Positions 18,280-27,857 of a stretch of DNA of 64,000 nucleotides are shown here, in pieces. Each line of letters opens with the position of its first letter. Positions within the stretch are counted from its first letter, which is position 1. The notes under the pieces are model-generated. The model ran no database searches. It was not told the origin of the DNA and saw nothing but the letters and a program-made list of their open reading frames with translations. Where the stretch lies: contig JAAELO010000702.1 of assembly GCA_024226555.1 (NCBI GenBank), forward strand, positions 1 through 64,000, given 5' to 3'. The translations under genes and the position numbers were made by a program. Source of the stretch: Desulfobacterales bacterium (GTDB lineage Bacteria > Desulfobacterota > Desulfobacteria > Desulfobacterales > JAAELO01).

Positions 18280-19641
18280 TTAAGGCTCAACACGAATCAA
18301 CATTGCATCACCCTGTGCATGACCTGAACAAATTCCACACACACCAAGGCCACCACCTCTTCTTTTAAGTTCATATGCAAGAGTCATTGCGATTCTTGCT
18401 CCGGTGGCTCCAATAGGGTGGCCATATGCTATTGCACCTCCATTAACATTAACTTTCTTCTCCATATCTTCTTTTGACATTCCCAATATTTTTCTTGCAC
18501 TGATAAGAGAAACAGCAGCAAAAGCTTCATTTATTTCAATTAGATCCATTTCATCTATCGTAAGTTGATTTTGCTCAAGAATTTTCTTAATGGAAAGACC
18601 TGGTACTGTTGCAATATCTTTTGTAGGTTGTGAAACTTCTGCATAATCCAGAATAGTAAATAAAGGCTTTAATCCAAGTTCATCAGCTTTTTGCCTGCTC
18701 ATCATAAGACAAACACTACTTCCATCGTTTACACCAGGAGCATTTCCAGCAGTTATACTTCCGGGCTCTCCAGTAACAGTACTCTTATGATTAAAAACAG
18801 GAGGTAGCTTTGAAAGTCCTTCTATTGTGGTATTTGATCTCGGCCCTTCATCTTTTGATAAAATGTCAGTTCCTTTTCTTGTTCTTATCTCAACAGGAAA
18901 AGTTTCTTCATCAAGCTTTCCACTTTCAAGAGCCTTACAAGCAGTCATTTGTGAATGTAATGCCCATTCATCATTGTCTTCTCTTGTGAACCCAAACTCA
19001 TCACTTGTTTCTGAACCATGAATTGCCATATGCCGATTATAGAAAGCATCCCATAATCCATCTTTCACCATAAGGTCAGTGACTTTACCATCAGGAAACC
19101 CCATCTTTTGACCAAAACGTAAGTCAGGTAATGAATAGGGACAATTGGACATACTTTCCTGTCCACCAGCTATACAAATTTCTGCCCTTCCAATTTTTAT
19201 CAATTGAAAAGCAAGATCCATTGTTTTTATCCCGGAAGAACAAACCTTATTTACTGTAATTGATGGAACAGATTCAGGAAGTCCTGCCAGGAGTGAAGCC
19301 TGTCGACCCGGTACTTGACCGTTTCCAGCCTGTACAACATGTCCCATAAAAACATAATCAATATCAATGGGTTTAACTTTTCCTTCAGTTCTTCTTATTA
19401 CTTCTGATATTGATAATGCTCCAAGCTCGGCTGCATCATATTGTTTTAATTTGCCACCAAACACACCATAGGGAGTTCTGCATGCTTCAACTACAACAAC
19501 ATCCCTTAAGCTATTATGAACATTATTATTCTTTCTACCCATCCCTTTAAAATCAGGCTCTCTTTCACCAAAAGATGCTATTTTAGCATTTTCATAATAA
19601 CTTTTTCTTTGAATATTAAGTTTCTGAACATAGTTAGACAT
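18280..19641 (-). CDS. Acetyl-CoA acetyltransferase (thiolase) with N-terminal extension
   Basis: 453 aa from the ATG at 19641 (GGAGAG upstream; the earlier ATG at 19656 contains that site). Thiolases split 3-ketoacyl-CoA with CoA. Catalytic elements are VNKVCSSGIKTMD (acylated Cys), NEAFA, GHPIGATGAR (His) and CGICSGHAQGDA (second Cys; most thiolases have GGGxG after it, here SGHAQG). About 50 residues precede the usual start region (RDVVVVEACRTPYG), rich in charged residues and not recognised. First gene of the thiolase-hbd pair, serving the last step of acyl-CoA oxidation or, in reverse, acetoacetyl-CoA formation. Confidence 0.9.
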   Translation of the reverse strand: MSNYVQKLNIQRKSYYENAKIASFGEREPDFKGMGRKNNNVHNSLRDVVVVEACRTPYGVFGGKLKQYDAAELGALSISEVIRRTEGKVKPIDIDYVFMGHVVQAGNGQVPGRQASLLAGLPESVPSITVNKVCSSGIKTMDLAFQLIKIGRAEICIAGGQESMSNCPYSLPDLRFGQKMGFPDGKVTDLMVKDGLWDAFYNRHMAIHGSETSDEFGFTREDNDEWALHSQMTACKALESGKLDEETFPVEIRTRKGTDILSKDEGPRSNTTIEGLSKLPPVFNHKSTVTGEPGSITAGNAPGVNDGSSVCLMMSRQKADELGLKPLFTILDYAEVSQPTKDIATVPGLSIKKILEQNQLTIDEMDLIEINEAFAAVSLISARKILGMSKEDMEKKVNVNGGAIAYGHPIGATGARIAMTLAYELKRRGGGLGVCGICSGHAQGDAMLIRVEP

Positions 19642-19695
19642 TTTAATTCTCTCCATATTACTATTGAATTCGGGAATCTCTAAAAACTGTCTTTT

Positions 19696-19823
19696 GGGAA
19701 TCTCTAATAACCGCCTTTTAACCGAACTACTGCGTTATTACGAAAAAAAACTGTTGTTAAATAAGCTCGTTATTTTTCCTAATGCCTTGTATTTCAATCA
19801 AATTACAGTTATTAGAGGTTCCC
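19696..19823. repeat. MITE-family repeat
   Basis: GGGAATCTCTAATAACC to GTTATTAGAGGTTCCC, with GAACTACTGCGTTATTAC on the left and AATGCCTTGTATTTC on the right. A second, solitary left end (GGGAATCTCT) sits 24 bp upstream at 19672 and a reversed end at 19861-19873, so elements may be nested here. Confidence 0.8.
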
Positions 19824-20209
19824 TTTTGATAGAAACTTTTGTAAGTTTGAAACCAGTTTATTAGGGATTCCCATTATACTGACTGAAATTTAAGCAGGTA
19901 AAAGAGCAATCATCATGCCATACAAATAACTACAACTTGTATACATCGGATATTATTGACAATAAAATAGGGGCAAGGCGGTTATGTGGCGAAGTATATC
20001 CATATCGGTTTGTGGATTATTTGCCACAGAATTAAAGACTGAAAGCGTTAAAAAGCGTTGATATATAGGAGAGTACTGCTGATAATAAAATTAATTAACA
20101 AATGTGGTTAATGATATCCATTTTGTGCGAGTAAGAGTATAAAGTTAGAGTTATAGTTTTTTATAGGAACCTCTAATAATTTAGAGGTTCCAATTAATTT
20201 ATTATTCTT
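19824..20209. other. Intergenic region, no gene recognised
   Basis: Between the thiolase promoter side and the RND gene stop. Apart from repeat ends and the collapsed palindrome at 20166-20191 I see no gene. Short open stretches around 19970-20070 do not form a recognisable protein. Confidence 0.5.
20166..20191. repeat. Collapsed MITE: two fused terminal repeats
   Basis: GGAACCTCTAA joined almost directly to TTAGAGGTTCC gives a 26-bp palindrome with no interior. It looks like a deletion footprint of the same repeat family and lies about 20 bp past the RND stop codon. Confidence 0.6.
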
Positions 20210-23200
20210 CTATGAAGTCTGAATTGCGGGTTGTTCTTCACTAAGAGAATCATCTTCCTTTTTCCCAAAGGAACCCTGAACTTTCTCACTCATTCTCTGA
20301 ATAAGACTGTAAAAAGCAGGTACAAAGAAAACAAGTAAAATAGTAGCCGAAAGCATTCCGCTAAATACTGCTGTTCCGAGTGCCTGTCTGCTGTTTGCCC
20401 CTGCACCGCTCGCAAATACAAGTGGTAACATTCCAAGAATAAAAGTTGCAGCAGTCATAAGAATTGGTCTAAACCTTAATTTTGCGGCAGTTAAAGCAGC
20501 ATCAAAAATGCTCATACCTTCATCACGGTTTGACTTTGCAAATTCAGTTATAAGAATTGCTGTTTTGCATGAAAGTGCCACAAGAAGAACGAGTCCAATC
20601 TGTGTGTAAACATTAATATCCATTCCGCGTATTGCAACAGCAGTCACAGTACCTAGAACCGCAAGTGGAACAGAAAGAATTACAGATAATGGAAGTGTCC
20701 AGCTTTCGTACTGGGCAGAAAGAACGAGATAAACAAAGACAATAGCCATAATTAATATTATCAAAGTCTTTCCACGGGATGACATCTCCTGAAAAGACAT
20801 ATCGGTCCATTCAAAGTCCATTCCATGTGGTAGATTTTCTTTGGCAAGTTTCTCCATCATATCCATTGCTTCACCTGAACTTATTCCTGGTATCCCCTGT
20901 CCATTTAGCATTGCAGCCGGAAACATATTATATCGTGTTATGGTTTGAGGTCCAAGGGTATCAGAAACTTTTATCATGGCTCCCAGGGGAATCATATCGC
21001 CATTTCGGCTTCTTACCTCTAATCTTTTAATATCTTCAGGTGTTGACCTGAATTTTGAGTCAGCCTGAACCCGCACCTGGTAATTCTTTCCAAAGGAAGT
21101 AAAATCATTTACATAAACAGAACCCAGATTTGACTGAAGTGTACTGAATACATCTGAAAGAGGTACATCAAGTGACTTGGTTCTGATCCGATCCACATCT
21201 GCTTTAAGCTGAGGAACGTTAGCCCTGAAAGTAGAAAATACTCTTGTTAGCCTATTGTCCCCATTTGCTGCCATCATAAGTTTCTGGGTCTCCTGCTGAA
21301 GAGCATCAAGACCTGCGTTTGATCTATCCTGAATCTGCATTGTAAAACCTCCTGCTGATCCAAGTCCTAATATCGGAGGTGGTGGAAATGCAAAAATCAT
21401 CGCTTCCTGAATGTCTGAAACCGCTCCCCAGATCTGACCAAGCATCGCATCAATTGTCAGTCCCTTGGGAAGTCTTTTTTCCCATGGTTCGAACACTACC
21501 CAGATAACTGCTGTATTTGATGCAGTTGAGTTATCCATAATGCTATATCCGGGTATTGATGCGTAATCTTTAATACCAGGCATCTTGGCAAGTTTTTCGT
21601 CAATCATGTCAGTAACTGCCTTAGTTCTATCAAGGGAAGCGGCATCTGGAAGCTGAACTGCTATAAGTGCCCAACCCTGATCTTCATTTGGTACAAACCC
21701 CTTGGGAAGTTCGATAAAACCAAATGTTGCTGCTGCTGTAAGACCTGCAAAAAGAAAAAGCATAAGAGCAGTTCTTCTTATCAGACCACTGACAATAAGG
21801 CCATAGGTAGACTGAACCCGATCGAAAAAGCTGTTAAACAGACGTGCAAATAAATTTGGTTTAGATTTACCTGTGGGTCTTAGAAGAATTGCTGAAAGTG
21901 CAGGGCTAAGTGTCAAAGCATTTATTGTGGAAAAAACTGTTGCAGTTGCAATGGTTAAGGCAAACTGACGATAAAGCTGCCCCGTTGTACCTCCCATAAA
22001 AGCTGTGGGAACAAATACAGAAAGAAGTACAAGTGTTGTTGCAACAACAGGCCCGGTAACTTCTTTCATGGTAAGGATAGTTGCATCGATTGGTTTCATC
22101 CCGTTTACATCTATGTGGCGAATTACATTTTCAACAACCACAATTGAATCATCCACAACAATACCTATGGCAAGGACTATACCAAAAAGAGAAAGCATGT
22201 TAATACTGACTCCCATGCCGTACATTACAGCTAAGGTTCCAACCATGGAAACCGGTATTGTGATTAGTGGAATAAGACTTGCCCTTATGTTCTGAAGAAA
22301 TGCCAGAATGACAAGCACCACAAGAATAATTGTGATAAAAAGTGATTCTATTACTTCATCAATTGCAATTTTAACAAACGTTGTGGCATCAAACGGAATA
22401 GTATATTCCATACCCTTTGGAAAGCTTTGAGACAACTCTTCCATGCGGGCTTTTACTCGTTTTGCAAGGTCAAGAGCATTTGCTCCGGGTTTAAGATTTA
22501 CGCCTATTGAAGCGGAATCCATGCCGTTCGATTTACTCGCTATTTCATAAGATTGGGCATCAAGTGCCACTCTTGCCACCTCTTTCAGGCGAATAAATTT
22601 TCCACCAGGAAGAGTTCTGACTATAATCTCCTCAAATTGTGATACCTCAGAAAGTTTTCCCTCTACATTAACTGAATACTGATAAGCCGGTCTGTTTTCC
22701 GATGGAAGCTGGCCAATTTGCCCTGCGGCAACCTGAACATTCTGTTCTCTCAAAGCATCAATAACATCAGTTGTTGTAAGCTTCCTTGCTTTCAGTTTAC
22801 CAGGATCGAGCCATATACGCATGCTGTAATCACCGGATCCAAAGTTCATAACAGCTCCTATTCCTTCAAGACGCTTGAGCTGATTAATTATATGCAGGCT
22901 TGAATAGTTACTCATATACAAAGAATCGTAACTACTATCAGGTGATACAAGGGATATAAGCATCACAAAATTTGATGTTTGTTTGGCAACAGTAAGACCC
23001 AGACGTTGCACCTCCTGGGGAAGTTTGGATTGTACCTGAGCGACTTTGTTCTGAACAAGAACCTGCGCCATGTCCATATCTGTTCCCACATCAAAAGTAA
23101 CAGTAAGGGAATATGATCCATTGTTAGTACTGGTGCTGGACATATAAAGCATATTCTCAACGCCGTTTACCTGTTCTTCAATGGGCTGGGCAACAGTTTC

Positions 23201-23377
23201 TGCAATAACTTTTGCACTTGCACCCGGGTAGACAGCGTTTACCTGAACCTTTGGTGGAGCAATTTGTGGATATTGTTCAACAGGAATAGACTTGAAAGTA
23301 ATAATTCCTGCCATTACTATTATAATAGAGACGACCAGTGCAAATATCGGACGTTCAATAAAAAAGCGACTAAACAT
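20210..23377 (-). CDS. RND efflux pump, inner-membrane transporter (HAE1 family)
   Basis: 1055 aa, the proton-driven pump of a tripartite efflux system (AcrB/MexB type). It opens with MFSRFFIERPIFALVVSIIIVMAG, the family signature. Two large periplasmic loops separate TM helix groups. The TM4 motif GIVVDDSIVVVENVIRH contains the paired Asp residues of the proton relay. The full length agrees with the HAE1 family. It is the last gene of the outer membrane factor - adaptor - pump operon, 164 bp after the adaptor gene; a structured repeat fills that gap. Substrate unknown; family members export drugs, bile salts or solvents. Confidence 0.95.
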   Translation of the reverse strand: MFSRFFIERPIFALVVSIIIVMAGIITFKSIPVEQYPQIAPPKVQVNAVYPGASAKVIAETVAQPIEEQVNGVENMLYMSSTSTNNGSYSLTVTFDVGTDMDMAQVLVQNKVAQVQSKLPQEVQRLGLTVAKQTSNFVMLISLVSPDSSYDSLYMSNYSSLHIINQLKRLEGIGAVMNFGSGDYSMRIWLDPGKLKARKLTTTDVIDALREQNVQVAAGQIGQLPSENRPAYQYSVNVEGKLSEVSQFEEIIVRTLPGGKFIRLKEVARVALDAQSYEIASKSNGMDSASIGVNLKPGANALDLAKRVKARMEELSQSFPKGMEYTIPFDATTFVKIAIDEVIESLFITIILVVLVILAFLQNIRASLIPLITIPVSMVGTLAVMYGMGVSINMLSLFGIVLAIGIVVDDSIVVVENVIRHIDVNGMKPIDATILTMKEVTGPVVATTLVLLSVFVPTAFMGGTTGQLYRQFALTIATATVFSTINALTLSPALSAILLRPTGKSKPNLFARLFNSFFDRVQSTYGLIVSGLIRRTALMLFLFAGLTAAATFGFIELPKGFVPNEDQGWALIAVQLPDAASLDRTKAVTDMIDEKLAKMPGIKDYASIPGYSIMDNSTASNTAVIWVVFEPWEKRLPKGLTIDAMLGQIWGAVSDIQEAMIFAFPPPPILGLGSAGGFTMQIQDRSNAGLDALQQETQKLMMAANGDNRLTRVFSTFRANVPQLKADVDRIRTKSLDVPLSDVFSTLQSNLGSVYVNDFTSFGKNYQVRVQADSKFRSTPEDIKRLEVRSRNGDMIPLGAMIKVSDTLGPQTITRYNMFPAAMLNGQGIPGISSGEAMDMMEKLAKENLPHGMDFEWTDMSFQEMSSRGKTLIILIMAIVFVYLVLSAQYESWTLPLSVILSVPLAVLGTVTAVAIRGMDINVYTQIGLVLLVALSCKTAILITEFAKSNRDEGMSIFDAALTAAKLRFRPILMTAATFILGMLPLVFASGAGANSRQALGTAVFSGMLSATILLVFFVPAFYSLIQRMSEKVQGSFGKKEDDSLSEEQPAIQTS

Positions 23378-23415
23378 TATATTATTCTCCTAATCAGATG
23401 GCGTCTATTAATTGT

Positions 23416-23544
23416 TTTTGGCTGAATCACTGCGTTATGTTCAAATTTTTATCCTCAAAAAATACTCAATGTATTCCTTTGGTTAAAATTTACACATGCC
23501 TTGTAAAGATTTTATAAACTTTACAACCAAAATCCTAATTATTA
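23416..23544. repeat. Structured repeat inside the efflux operon
   Basis: TTTTGG (23416) pairs with CCAAAA (23527). Inside are CACTGCGTTATG and CATGCCTTGTAAAG, the loop motif of the family. An inner stem (CAAATTTTTA/TTAAAATTT) is capped by TCCTC-ATAC-loop-GTAT-TCC. The right end CTAATTATTAG abuts the adaptor stop codon (23542-23544) exactly. It lacks the GGTTCCC terminal bases. Confidence 0.65.
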
Positions 23545-24702
23545 GTTGTTCGCATCTGTTATTTTTACTGTTTTATCTTCAACAGGAGTAACTTTTGCTC
23601 CTGGTCTTGCTTTCTGAAGACCGTTAATTATAACTCTGTCTTCATGTGCAATTCCCACTTTAATGACACGCATTCCTTCAACAAGAATACCTGTAGTAAC
23701 TGGCTGATATCGAACTTTATTATCACTGCCTGCCACAAGAAGGAATTTTCCCTGCAAATCTCTACCCAGTGCAATATCCGGAACAAGGAGCCTTTCTTTT
23801 GGACTACCTAAAGGAACCTTGATTCTTGCAAACATCCCTGGCATAAGTTTCTTATCTTTATTTGAGAAAAGTCCCCTAAGATTAATTGTTCCTGTTCGGG
23901 CATCCAGCCTGCTTTCTATAAAGTCAATTACACCTGTGGAAAGATTCCCGGAAACATCGAGATTAACATATGTTCCTTCAATTCTTTCAGATTTTTCTTT
24001 TAACTCTTTATTGAATTCATGAAGGTCCTGTTCACTCATTGCAAAATATACATACACTGAGTCTGCCTGAGTAATAGATGTTAGAAGAGTTCTTTCTACT
24101 GCACCCACAAGGTTTCCTGAATTTACAAGGCTCCTCCCGATTCTACCTGAGATTGGAGCTTTAATTTTTGTGTAGGACAGATCTAATTTTGCTCTTTTTA
24201 CTGCTGCTTTTGCTGCAATAACCGAAGCCTTAGCTGTTGATAAATTTGCTTTTGCTTCAAGAACAGCAACCTCACTAACGGCTCTTTTTTTAAATGCTTT
24301 TTCCCTTCGAAAACTTGTTGTTTCAGCAAGTTCAAGTTCAGCTTTTCGGATAGCAAGATCTGCCATGGTTTCCTCAAATTTTGCCCTGAATGTGTTTTCA
24401 TTTATAGAAAAAAGAAGATCTCCTTTTTTTACTTCTGCTCCTGGCATGAAATGTATTTTCTCAAGTATACCTTCGACTCTTGCTCGAATATCTACACTTT
24501 CAAGAGCTTCAGTTGTTCCTGTGTACTCCTTGTAATGAGTAACAGACTTCTTAAGAGGTTTTTTCACAGTTACTGATGGAGGAGGAGTTGTATATTGTGA
24601 TGCAGTTGCATCATCTCCTGAACATCCTGAAAGTAATGATATTGATATGATAAGGGCGATAAATAAAGCCCCGATTTTGTAATTATTTTTTTTAGTCTTC
24701 AT
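23542..24702 (-). CDS. RND efflux periplasmic adaptor (membrane fusion protein), lipoprotein
   Basis: 386 aa. The N-terminal signal ends in LLSGCSGDD, a lipobox with Cys27 or so, so it is lipid-anchored in the periplasm. The order of parts is a beta-barrel/lipoyl segment (VEGILEKIHFMPGAEVKKGDLLF), an alpha-hairpin rich in Ala/Lys/Glu (about 110-175), the second lipoyl half (LDLSYTKIKAPISGRIG), a beta-barrel and the membrane-proximal domain. This is the usual AcrA/MexA layout. It begins directly after the outer membrane factor stop codon (TAA then ATG), so the two are coupled. Confidence 0.93.
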   Translation of the reverse strand: MKTKKNNYKIGALFIALIISISLLSGCSGDDATASQYTTPPPSVTVKKPLKKSVTHYKEYTGTTEALESVDIRARVEGILEKIHFMPGAEVKKGDLLFSINENTFRAKFEETMADLAIRKAELELAETTSFRREKAFKKRAVSEVAVLEAKANLSTAKASVIAAKAAVKRAKLDLSYTKIKAPISGRIGRSLVNSGNLVGAVERTLLTSITQADSVYVYFAMSEQDLHEFNKELKEKSERIEGTYVNLDVSGNLSTGVIDFIESRLDARTGTINLRGLFSNKDKKLMPGMFARIKVPLGSPKERLLVPDIALGRDLQGKFLLVAGSDNKVRYQPVTTGILVEGMRVIKVGIAHEDRVIINGLQKARPGAKVTPVEDKTVKITDANN

Positions 24703-26217
24703 TTACAGACCCTCCTTACGAGGTTTAATTGAGTTTTTTGCAATTGCCTTTTTCGGTTGTTTAGGGTCCCATCCTCCACCAAGTGAAGCATAAAGACGAA
24801 CAAAATTTGCTGCACTGTCACCTTTTGCAACAGCCATCTGGTTTTCAAAATTAAACTGATCACGCTGGGCATCAAGAACAGGTTGAAAGTTTACCAGCCC
24901 TTGCTTGTAAAGATCTCTTGCAAGACGGACTGTGTGTTTAGCAGCTTTAACGGCTCTTTCAAGCGCAGCCAGTCGAATGCGGTCTTCAACATATGCCTTT
25001 AGGTTGTTTTCAACTTCCCGAAGACCATTCAGAACAGTTTGTTCATATTTAAAAAGTGACTGCCTTGTTACAGCATCCTGAGCTTTTATAAGATTCCGGA
25101 TTTTTCCCCTTGAAAATATGTTCCACCTTAGTGAAGGCCCAAATGAAAACACCTGGCTTCCGGCATCAAAAAGATCTCCGGCATCTATGGATTCAAAACC
25201 AAAAGAACCGGTTAGTGAAAAGCTTGGATATAATGCTGATTTTTCTACACCAATCCTTGCAGTCTGTGCAGCAAGAATACGTTCTGCCTTTCTGATATCC
25301 GGCCTTTGACGAAGTAAATCAGCAGGAACACCAACTGTTACCTTTGATGGGGGAAGGGGAATCAATTTATGATTGAGCAACTCTTCATGAAGTGTTCCCG
25401 GTCTTTTTCCAAGTAAAACAGCAAGGTTATTTATTCCCCTGGAAATGCCAAGTCTTAAAGGAGGAACCCCAGCTTCTGCAATAGCAAGCAGACTTTTAGC
25501 CTGAGCCAGATCAAGTTCTGTTGCAAGACCATGTTCAAGTCTCGATTTTGTAAGAACAAGCAAACCCTTCCTTGACTCAATATTTGATTTTGCAGCCTTA
25601 AGTCTTGCCTGATTTGTTCGTATTTCAAGGTAAGTAAGCGAAACACTAGAATATAAACTGATCATTACATCTGTTCGGTCCTCTTCACTTGCCTGATACT
25701 GTGCCTTTGCAGCTTCAACAGAACGTCTTATGCGCCCGAAAAGGTCGATTTCCCAACTTGCACCAATTCCATTTGCATAAAATGTATCTGTATTTCCAGT
25801 TCCATAATTATTTTCACTTGACTGGCCACGCATGGCACTGCCCGAAACATCTACAGAAGGAAGATAGTCACCTGTCACAACTCCAAGCCTTGCACGGGTT
25901 TCTTCTACCCTTGCAATAACACTAAGTAAATCGAGATTACTTTTGGATGCCGTTTCTATAAGTCTGTTAAGAAGTGGATCATTAAAAAGTGTCCACCATT
26001 TCCGGACAGTAACAGCTCTCGGAAGTATTGCCGGATCTGCTACTAATTGCCAGTCAAAATCCATTTTAATATCTGGTGACCTGTAATCCTGACCAACAGC
26101 TGAACAACCAACAAATGTAAACAAAAGTCCTATTATAATGAATTTTTGCAATTTTTGTTTTGTTATTATTTTTATTTTCATAATCTTAATCTTTCTCAAA
26201 TCCTTATTAGTGCTCAT
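24703..26217 (-). CDS. Outer membrane efflux channel (OprM/NodT-type)
   Basis: 504 aa outer membrane factor forming the exit duct of the efflux pump. A signal peptide with lipobox (FTFVGCSAVGQDY) is visible; the translation start may be this ATG (26217) or one 12 codons in (before KIKIITKQKL), neither with a strong ribosome-binding site. Two repeated OEP halves carry the typical RWWTLFNDPLLNRLIETA and SWEIDLFGRIRRSVEAAKAQYQA segments, then LRQRPDIRKAERILAAQTARIGVEKSALYPSFSL. First gene of the operon. Confidence 0.92.
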   Translation of the reverse strand: MSTNKDLRKIKIMKIKIITKQKLQKFIIIGLLFTFVGCSAVGQDYRSPDIKMDFDWQLVADPAILPRAVTVRKWWTLFNDPLLNRLIETASKSNLDLLSVIARVEETRARLGVVTGDYLPSVDVSGSAMRGQSSENNYGTGNTDTFYANGIGASWEIDLFGRIRRSVEAAKAQYQASEEDRTDVMISLYSSVSLTYLEIRTNQARLKAAKSNIESRKGLLVLTKSRLEHGLATELDLAQAKSLLAIAEAGVPPLRLGISRGINNLAVLLGKRPGTLHEELLNHKLIPLPPSKVTVGVPADLLRQRPDIRKAERILAAQTARIGVEKSALYPSFSLTGSFGFESIDAGDLFDAGSQVFSFGPSLRWNIFSRGKIRNLIKAQDAVTRQSLFKYEQTVLNGLREVENNLKAYVEDRIRLAALERAVKAAKHTVRLARDLYKQGLVNFQPVLDAQRDQFNFENQMAVAKGDSAANFVRLYASLGGGWDPKQPKKAIAKNSIKPRKEGL

Positions 26218-26758
26218 TTAAAAGAATACCAAAGAGCTAATACTATAGTTTTGAAACCCATCCTTATTAAGCATTTCTTATTCTTCGATAATAAAGTTAT
26301 AATTTGAATGTATATGGTAACTTACAGAGGTTGCAGATCTATCAGACTGAATTTACAAAAATAGTATAGAAAAATGTTCGATTTCATCTTATTCAAACAG
26401 GTTTCAAACTGCAAACTAAATGCAAGTTTTCTTAACCGGTGCTATTTTCATTATTATTTTCATAAATCCTTTTAAACTATGAGTTGTTTTTTTATTTTAA
26501 CGAGAATCACCAATAATATTTTTTTTATAAATATGCAATTATTTTTTTGGTTCTTTACTACAAAAAGCGCATAAAATAAAATTTAAGATTCAAAAAAACA
26601 TGTAACTCCCAGTGGTTAAAGTTTACTGATAAAAACTTAAATTGTAATATCTATATACATTTGAGAAACTGAAACTTCTTTCAAACCATCGCTAACTTAT
26701 TCACAATCTTTGCTTTGTTCTTTTCAATCCTTGCTAAATGCACAACAAAATGTCTTAA
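26218..26758. other. Intergenic region, nothing recognised
   Basis: About 540 AT-rich bases upstream of the efflux operon. No gene, terminator or clear operator found; it should hold the operon promoter. Confidence 0.5.
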
Positions 26759-26888
26759 GGGAATCTCTAATAACTGCCCTTTGACCGAAATTCTGCGTTC
26801 TTCAAAAAAAAGAACTGTAGTAAAATCGGCTCATTATTTTTTTATCAGCCTTGTATTTCAATCAAAAAACAAGTTATTAGAGGTTCCC
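26759..26888. repeat. MITE-family repeat
   Basis: GGGAATCTCTAATAACTG to AAGTTATTAGAGGTTCCC, 130 bp, with GAAATTCTGCGTTC and CAGCCTTGTATTTC as the interior arms. Flanked by TTAA on the left. Confidence 0.8.
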
Positions 26889-27056
26889 TTGAGTTTGAAT
26901 AAAAATAGTCTTCTTTCCTTCAGAAAATCTGCCTGGACAAGTCTCATAATGTTTCCCTTTCAAAAAAAGATTTACCGGGAACCTCTCAAAACAACCTTTT
27001 GAATATTGAAAATTCCCTGATTTATTTTTTATAATTTAATTCATACAGTCCTGAAA

Positions 27057-27284
27057 CTAATCTGGAACTAATTTTTCATTCATATAATCAGCTTTTAGAT
27101 CATCCTTTAAAACAAAAACGTCCCTTTCCTTTTTACAAGCGTAACAACCTTTATAATCCATCTTGTTCATAATATGCGTACTATAATTTCTCTCGTTTTG
27201 ATCTATTGTATCGCAAAAATTTGAAAATATTTTAGCGCCGTTACTTTTAATTCTTGGACTTCCAACAATATTAGCTACTTTCAT
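27057..27284 (-). pseudogene. Truncated NAD(P)H-dependent FMN reductase / iron-sulfur flavoprotein
   Basis: 75 codons from the ATG at 27284 (GGAAA upstream) to a TAG. The N terminus MKVANIVGSPR is the flavin-phosphate loop of flavodoxin-like reductases, and KGCYACKKERDVFVLKDDL corresponds to the Cys-rich stretch before the substrate site. The protein breaks off there; family members are about 180-200 aa. Together with the interrupted MarR-like gene upstream it looks like a dead stress-response operon. Confidence 0.75.
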
Positions 27285-27305
27285 TTTGTTTCCTTTTTTA
27301 TATAG

Positions 27306-27415
27306 AGGGAACATCTAATAATTAGAGTTTTAGATGAAATACAAGGCATTTCAAAAAATAACGAGCCGATTTTATTACAGTTTTTTTTGCGAAATACTTC
27401 TTTATTATCCCAAAA
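27306..27415. mobile_element. MITE-family element inserted in a MarR-like gene
   Basis: Reversed copy: AGGGAACATCTAATAATTAG at the left, then GAAATACAAGGCATTTC, ACGAGCCGATTTTATTACAG and GCGAAATACTTC. The right terminal repeat is missing or diverged. On its right side begins the 5' coding part of a MarR-like gene (ATG at 27474), which never resumes on the left, so the element coincides with the gene's break point. Confidence 0.65.
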
Positions 27416-27474
27416 AGAAGGTTGACTCTGTACAAGTTAAATCCAAGTGCATTGTTTAATGTTTTCGGAATCAT
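27400..27474 (-). pseudogene. 5' fragment of a MarR-family regulator gene
   Basis: AAGGAG lies 9 nt before the ATG at 27474. Translation gives MIPKTLNNALGFNLYRVNLLFG, which resembles the first helix of MarR regulators; about 20 residues on, the frame runs into repeat sequence (27306-27415). An 18-bp perfect palindrome of MarR-operator type lies 41 bp upstream. Family call rests on a short stretch plus context. Confidence 0.5.
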
Positions 27475-27514
27475 TTTTTAAAACTCCTTAAGGTAAATTT
27501 TCAACTACAGATTT

Positions 27515-27532
27515 TAGTTGCACGTGCAACTA
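27515..27532. promoter_or_regulatory. 18-bp perfect palindrome, MarR-type operator
   Basis: TAGTTGCACGTGCAACTA. Size and perfect symmetry fit a winged-helix dimer site. It lies just upstream of the MarR-like fragment that probably once used it for autoregulation. Confidence 0.6.
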
Positions 27533-27556
27533 TATGTGTCAAGTAAAATGTTCAGT

Positions 27557-27676
27557 TTATGAATGATTAGTCCTCTTTGTTTTATCGTAAGACTGAAGAT
27601 TCTGCATCCAATCTTTTAGCAGATCTTCAGGAATTTCCTCAGCGGACCGAAGCATTATTGTTTCGTTTATTTTCAT
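27557..27676 (-). CDS. Small open frame, 39 aa, unknown
   Basis: MKINETIMLRSAEEIPEDLLKDWMQNLQ... to 39 aa, acidic and helical, with coding-like composition but only a weak ribosome-binding site. It lies upstream of the MarR-like fragment on the same strand. It could be a remnant of a longer gene or a genuine small protein. Confidence 0.3.
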   Translation of the reverse strand: MKINETIMLRSAEEIPEDLLKDWMQNLQSYDKTKRTNHS

Positions 27677-27857
27677 AAATTACTCTTGCTCATTCATAAT
27701 TTAGCCTACAAGTAATTTTTTATAACATTTCAATATGTCAGATAAGGACACACCCTAATATTTAAAAAAATTAGTTTTATGAGATGGTATAGCTATAAGT
27801 ATGCCAAGAATATAGATGCCTTATTTTAAAGACTTTCATATATCTTAAATTTATAAT

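Noticed and set aside
27057-27059. Third selenocysteine codon in the truncated flavoprotein
   Set aside because: The stop is TAG, not TGA, and the family has no Cys at that place; a true truncation.
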